From: Caprella mutica
Lineage: Eukaryota > Arthropoda > Malacostraca > Amphipoda > Caprellidae
Assembly: GCA_947561585.1 (NCBI GenBank)
Contig: CANNZV010001814.1
Coordinates: 124,001 to 188,000 of the forward strand
Direction of reading: 5' to 3'
Length of the DNA stretch: 64,000 nt
Under the pieces are notes generated by a model, which was not told where the DNA came from, did no database searches, and saw only the letters and a program-made list of their open reading frames with translations. Below, piece after piece: positions 63,071 to 64,000 of the stretch (positions are counted from its first letter, which is position 1; every line of letters starts with the position of its first letter). The position numbers and the translations under genes are program-made.

Positions 63071-63619
63071 AGTCTGTATTTGGTGCACAAAATTCCACTG
63101 ACTTTTTGTGAAAGCTGAAAAAATCCACCATAAATTTTCAGTAATTTGGCTAATCCATCAAAATTTCATCCATTTTTCCACCGAAAATTAATGGTTATAT
63201 AGGAATAAATAGCCAAAAATCGACAGACTTGGGCCCTTGGCCAGAATAATATTTTCAATGGAGAAAAATTCCACCGACAAGTCAGTGGAATTTACCATGA
63301 AATACAGACTGGGGTCTGAGGAGGCCTTCTTTTCAGACTGGTTTTCAAAGAGGAAAAATTTCACCGATAAGTGGGTGGAATTTATCATGAAATACAGACT
63401 GGCCAGTCTGTATTTGTTGCACAAATTTCCATTTTCCACGGACTTCTTCAAAAAGCTGAAAAAATCCACCATAAATTTGGCTGATCGACTAACATTTTCC
63501 AACTTTATCCACAGAAAATTAATGGTAACATAGGAAATTACTCAAATTAGGAATAAATAGCTAAAAATCCACAGACTTTGCTGGAATATTATTATCAGAG
63601 GAGAAAAATCCCACCGACA
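63071..63619. repeat. Complex interspersed repeat with direct and inverted modules
   Basis: Module A (CAGTCTGTATTTGGTGCACA ... GAATAAATAGCCAAAAAT) occurs at 63071-63231 and 63405-63575 in the same orientation. Module B (GCCAGAATAATATTTTCAAT..CCACCGACA) occurs at 63239-63290 and about 63578-63619. CAGTCTGTATTT and AAATACAGACTG also form inverted pairs. Confidence 0.75.
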
Positions 63620-64000
63620 TGCTTTGGAGTGACTGCAAGAGAAGAGAATGGACATAAGAGTGCAATTGACTTTGTATTGATAAATGGTCTGCTATACAAT
63701 TCATTCAAAGAAATGAGAATTGATGAGGAAAAAAGGAAATATGATATATCAGACCATTGTCTAATTGAAGTGGACTTCAAAACAAGAATGGTTAACTCTA
63801 AGAGAATGAAAGGAGAAAGAAAAGAATATTATAGTGTGAATGGAAACTTGAAAAATAGTTTTTTGGACGGTATGAAGCAAATGATAGAGATACAAGGAAG
63901 TGTTAACTCTGTGTGTCTTTTTGATGATCTCATGTTGAAAAGTGCTGATAGTCTCACCAAGAGAATACACCAAAAACAATATCATAAGCATAATCCTGAA
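63620..64000 (+). mobile_element. Non-LTR retrotransposon fragment: end of endonuclease domain, runs off the window
   Basis: An open frame from about 63620 to the window edge encodes, in order, TCFGVTAREENGHKSAIDFV, LINGLLYN, EMRIDEEKRKYDISDHCLIE and VDFKT. SAIDFVL followed about 30 residues later by SDHCLI is the C-terminal signature of apurinic-type endonucleases in non-LTR ORF2 proteins. The downstream 70 residues match the linker expected before reverse transcriptase, which would lie outside the window. The upstream endonuclease part is missing: the element starts mid-domain where a module B repeat breaks off, so it is 5'-truncated. No stop in the visible part. Confidence 0.82.

Noticed and set aside
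63188..63533. Overlapping open frames on both strands (104 and 98 codons)
   Set aside because: They cover the direct and inverted modules of an interspersed repeat. The translations mirror the module structure rather than any protein family.

Overview
This is a stretch of nuclear DNA from an animal, most likely an insect or other arthropod. It is very AT-rich, has GT-AG introns, short non-autonomous DNA transposons with TA, TTA or 8-bp target duplications, a decayed Tc1-type transposase and a non-LTR retrotransposon fragment. No bacterial gene organisation, rRNA or intact tRNA is visible. The order and species cannot be fixed from the sequence.

Two protein-coding genes can be supported. The first is a minus-strand BTBD10/KCTD20-family gene (BTB/POZ protein; the vertebrate homologues regulate Akt). 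It has 13 coding exons between 61236 (ATG) and 22486 (stop). All splice phases join into one 563-codon frame. The second is an uninterrupted 446-codon minus-strand ORF at 36601-35261, inside the 29.3-kb intron 2. It encodes a disordered, basic protein with a cysteine cluster and one C-terminal membrane segment, and I do not recognise the family.

The dominant feature is tandem repetition. I count about 28 arrays with different unit sequences, covering roughly 27-28 kb (about 43 percent) of the window by summing my coordinates. Layout: 1-11 kb, eight arrays almost back to back (units 45, 40/38, 16, 24, 18, 19, 19, 15 bp); 11-21 kb, AT-rich DNA with a 71-bp and a 46-bp array and several inverted-repeat elements; 21.2-22.4 kb, a 41-bp hairpin-bearing array just downstream of the BTBD10-like stop; 22.5-29.1 kb, exons 13 to 3 with introns full of MITEs; 29.1-58.4 kb, intron 2 with the nested gene and about 14 arrays, including a 6-kb 19-bp array at 43.6-49.6 kb; 58.4-61.2 kb, exons 2 and 1 separated by an intron that is almost all 19/23-bp satellite; 61.2-64 kb, MITEs, a complex interspersed repeat and the 5' part of a non-LTR element running off the edge.

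Several MITE families recur. One family (ends GGGTAAG..., TA target duplication) has at least 11 fairly complete copies. Several copies carry a shared central palindrome (GGTATCCATGATACC and its mirror) that also occurs inside an element with unrelated ends. Most long open frames in the window are artefacts of tandem repeats and are not annotated as genes.
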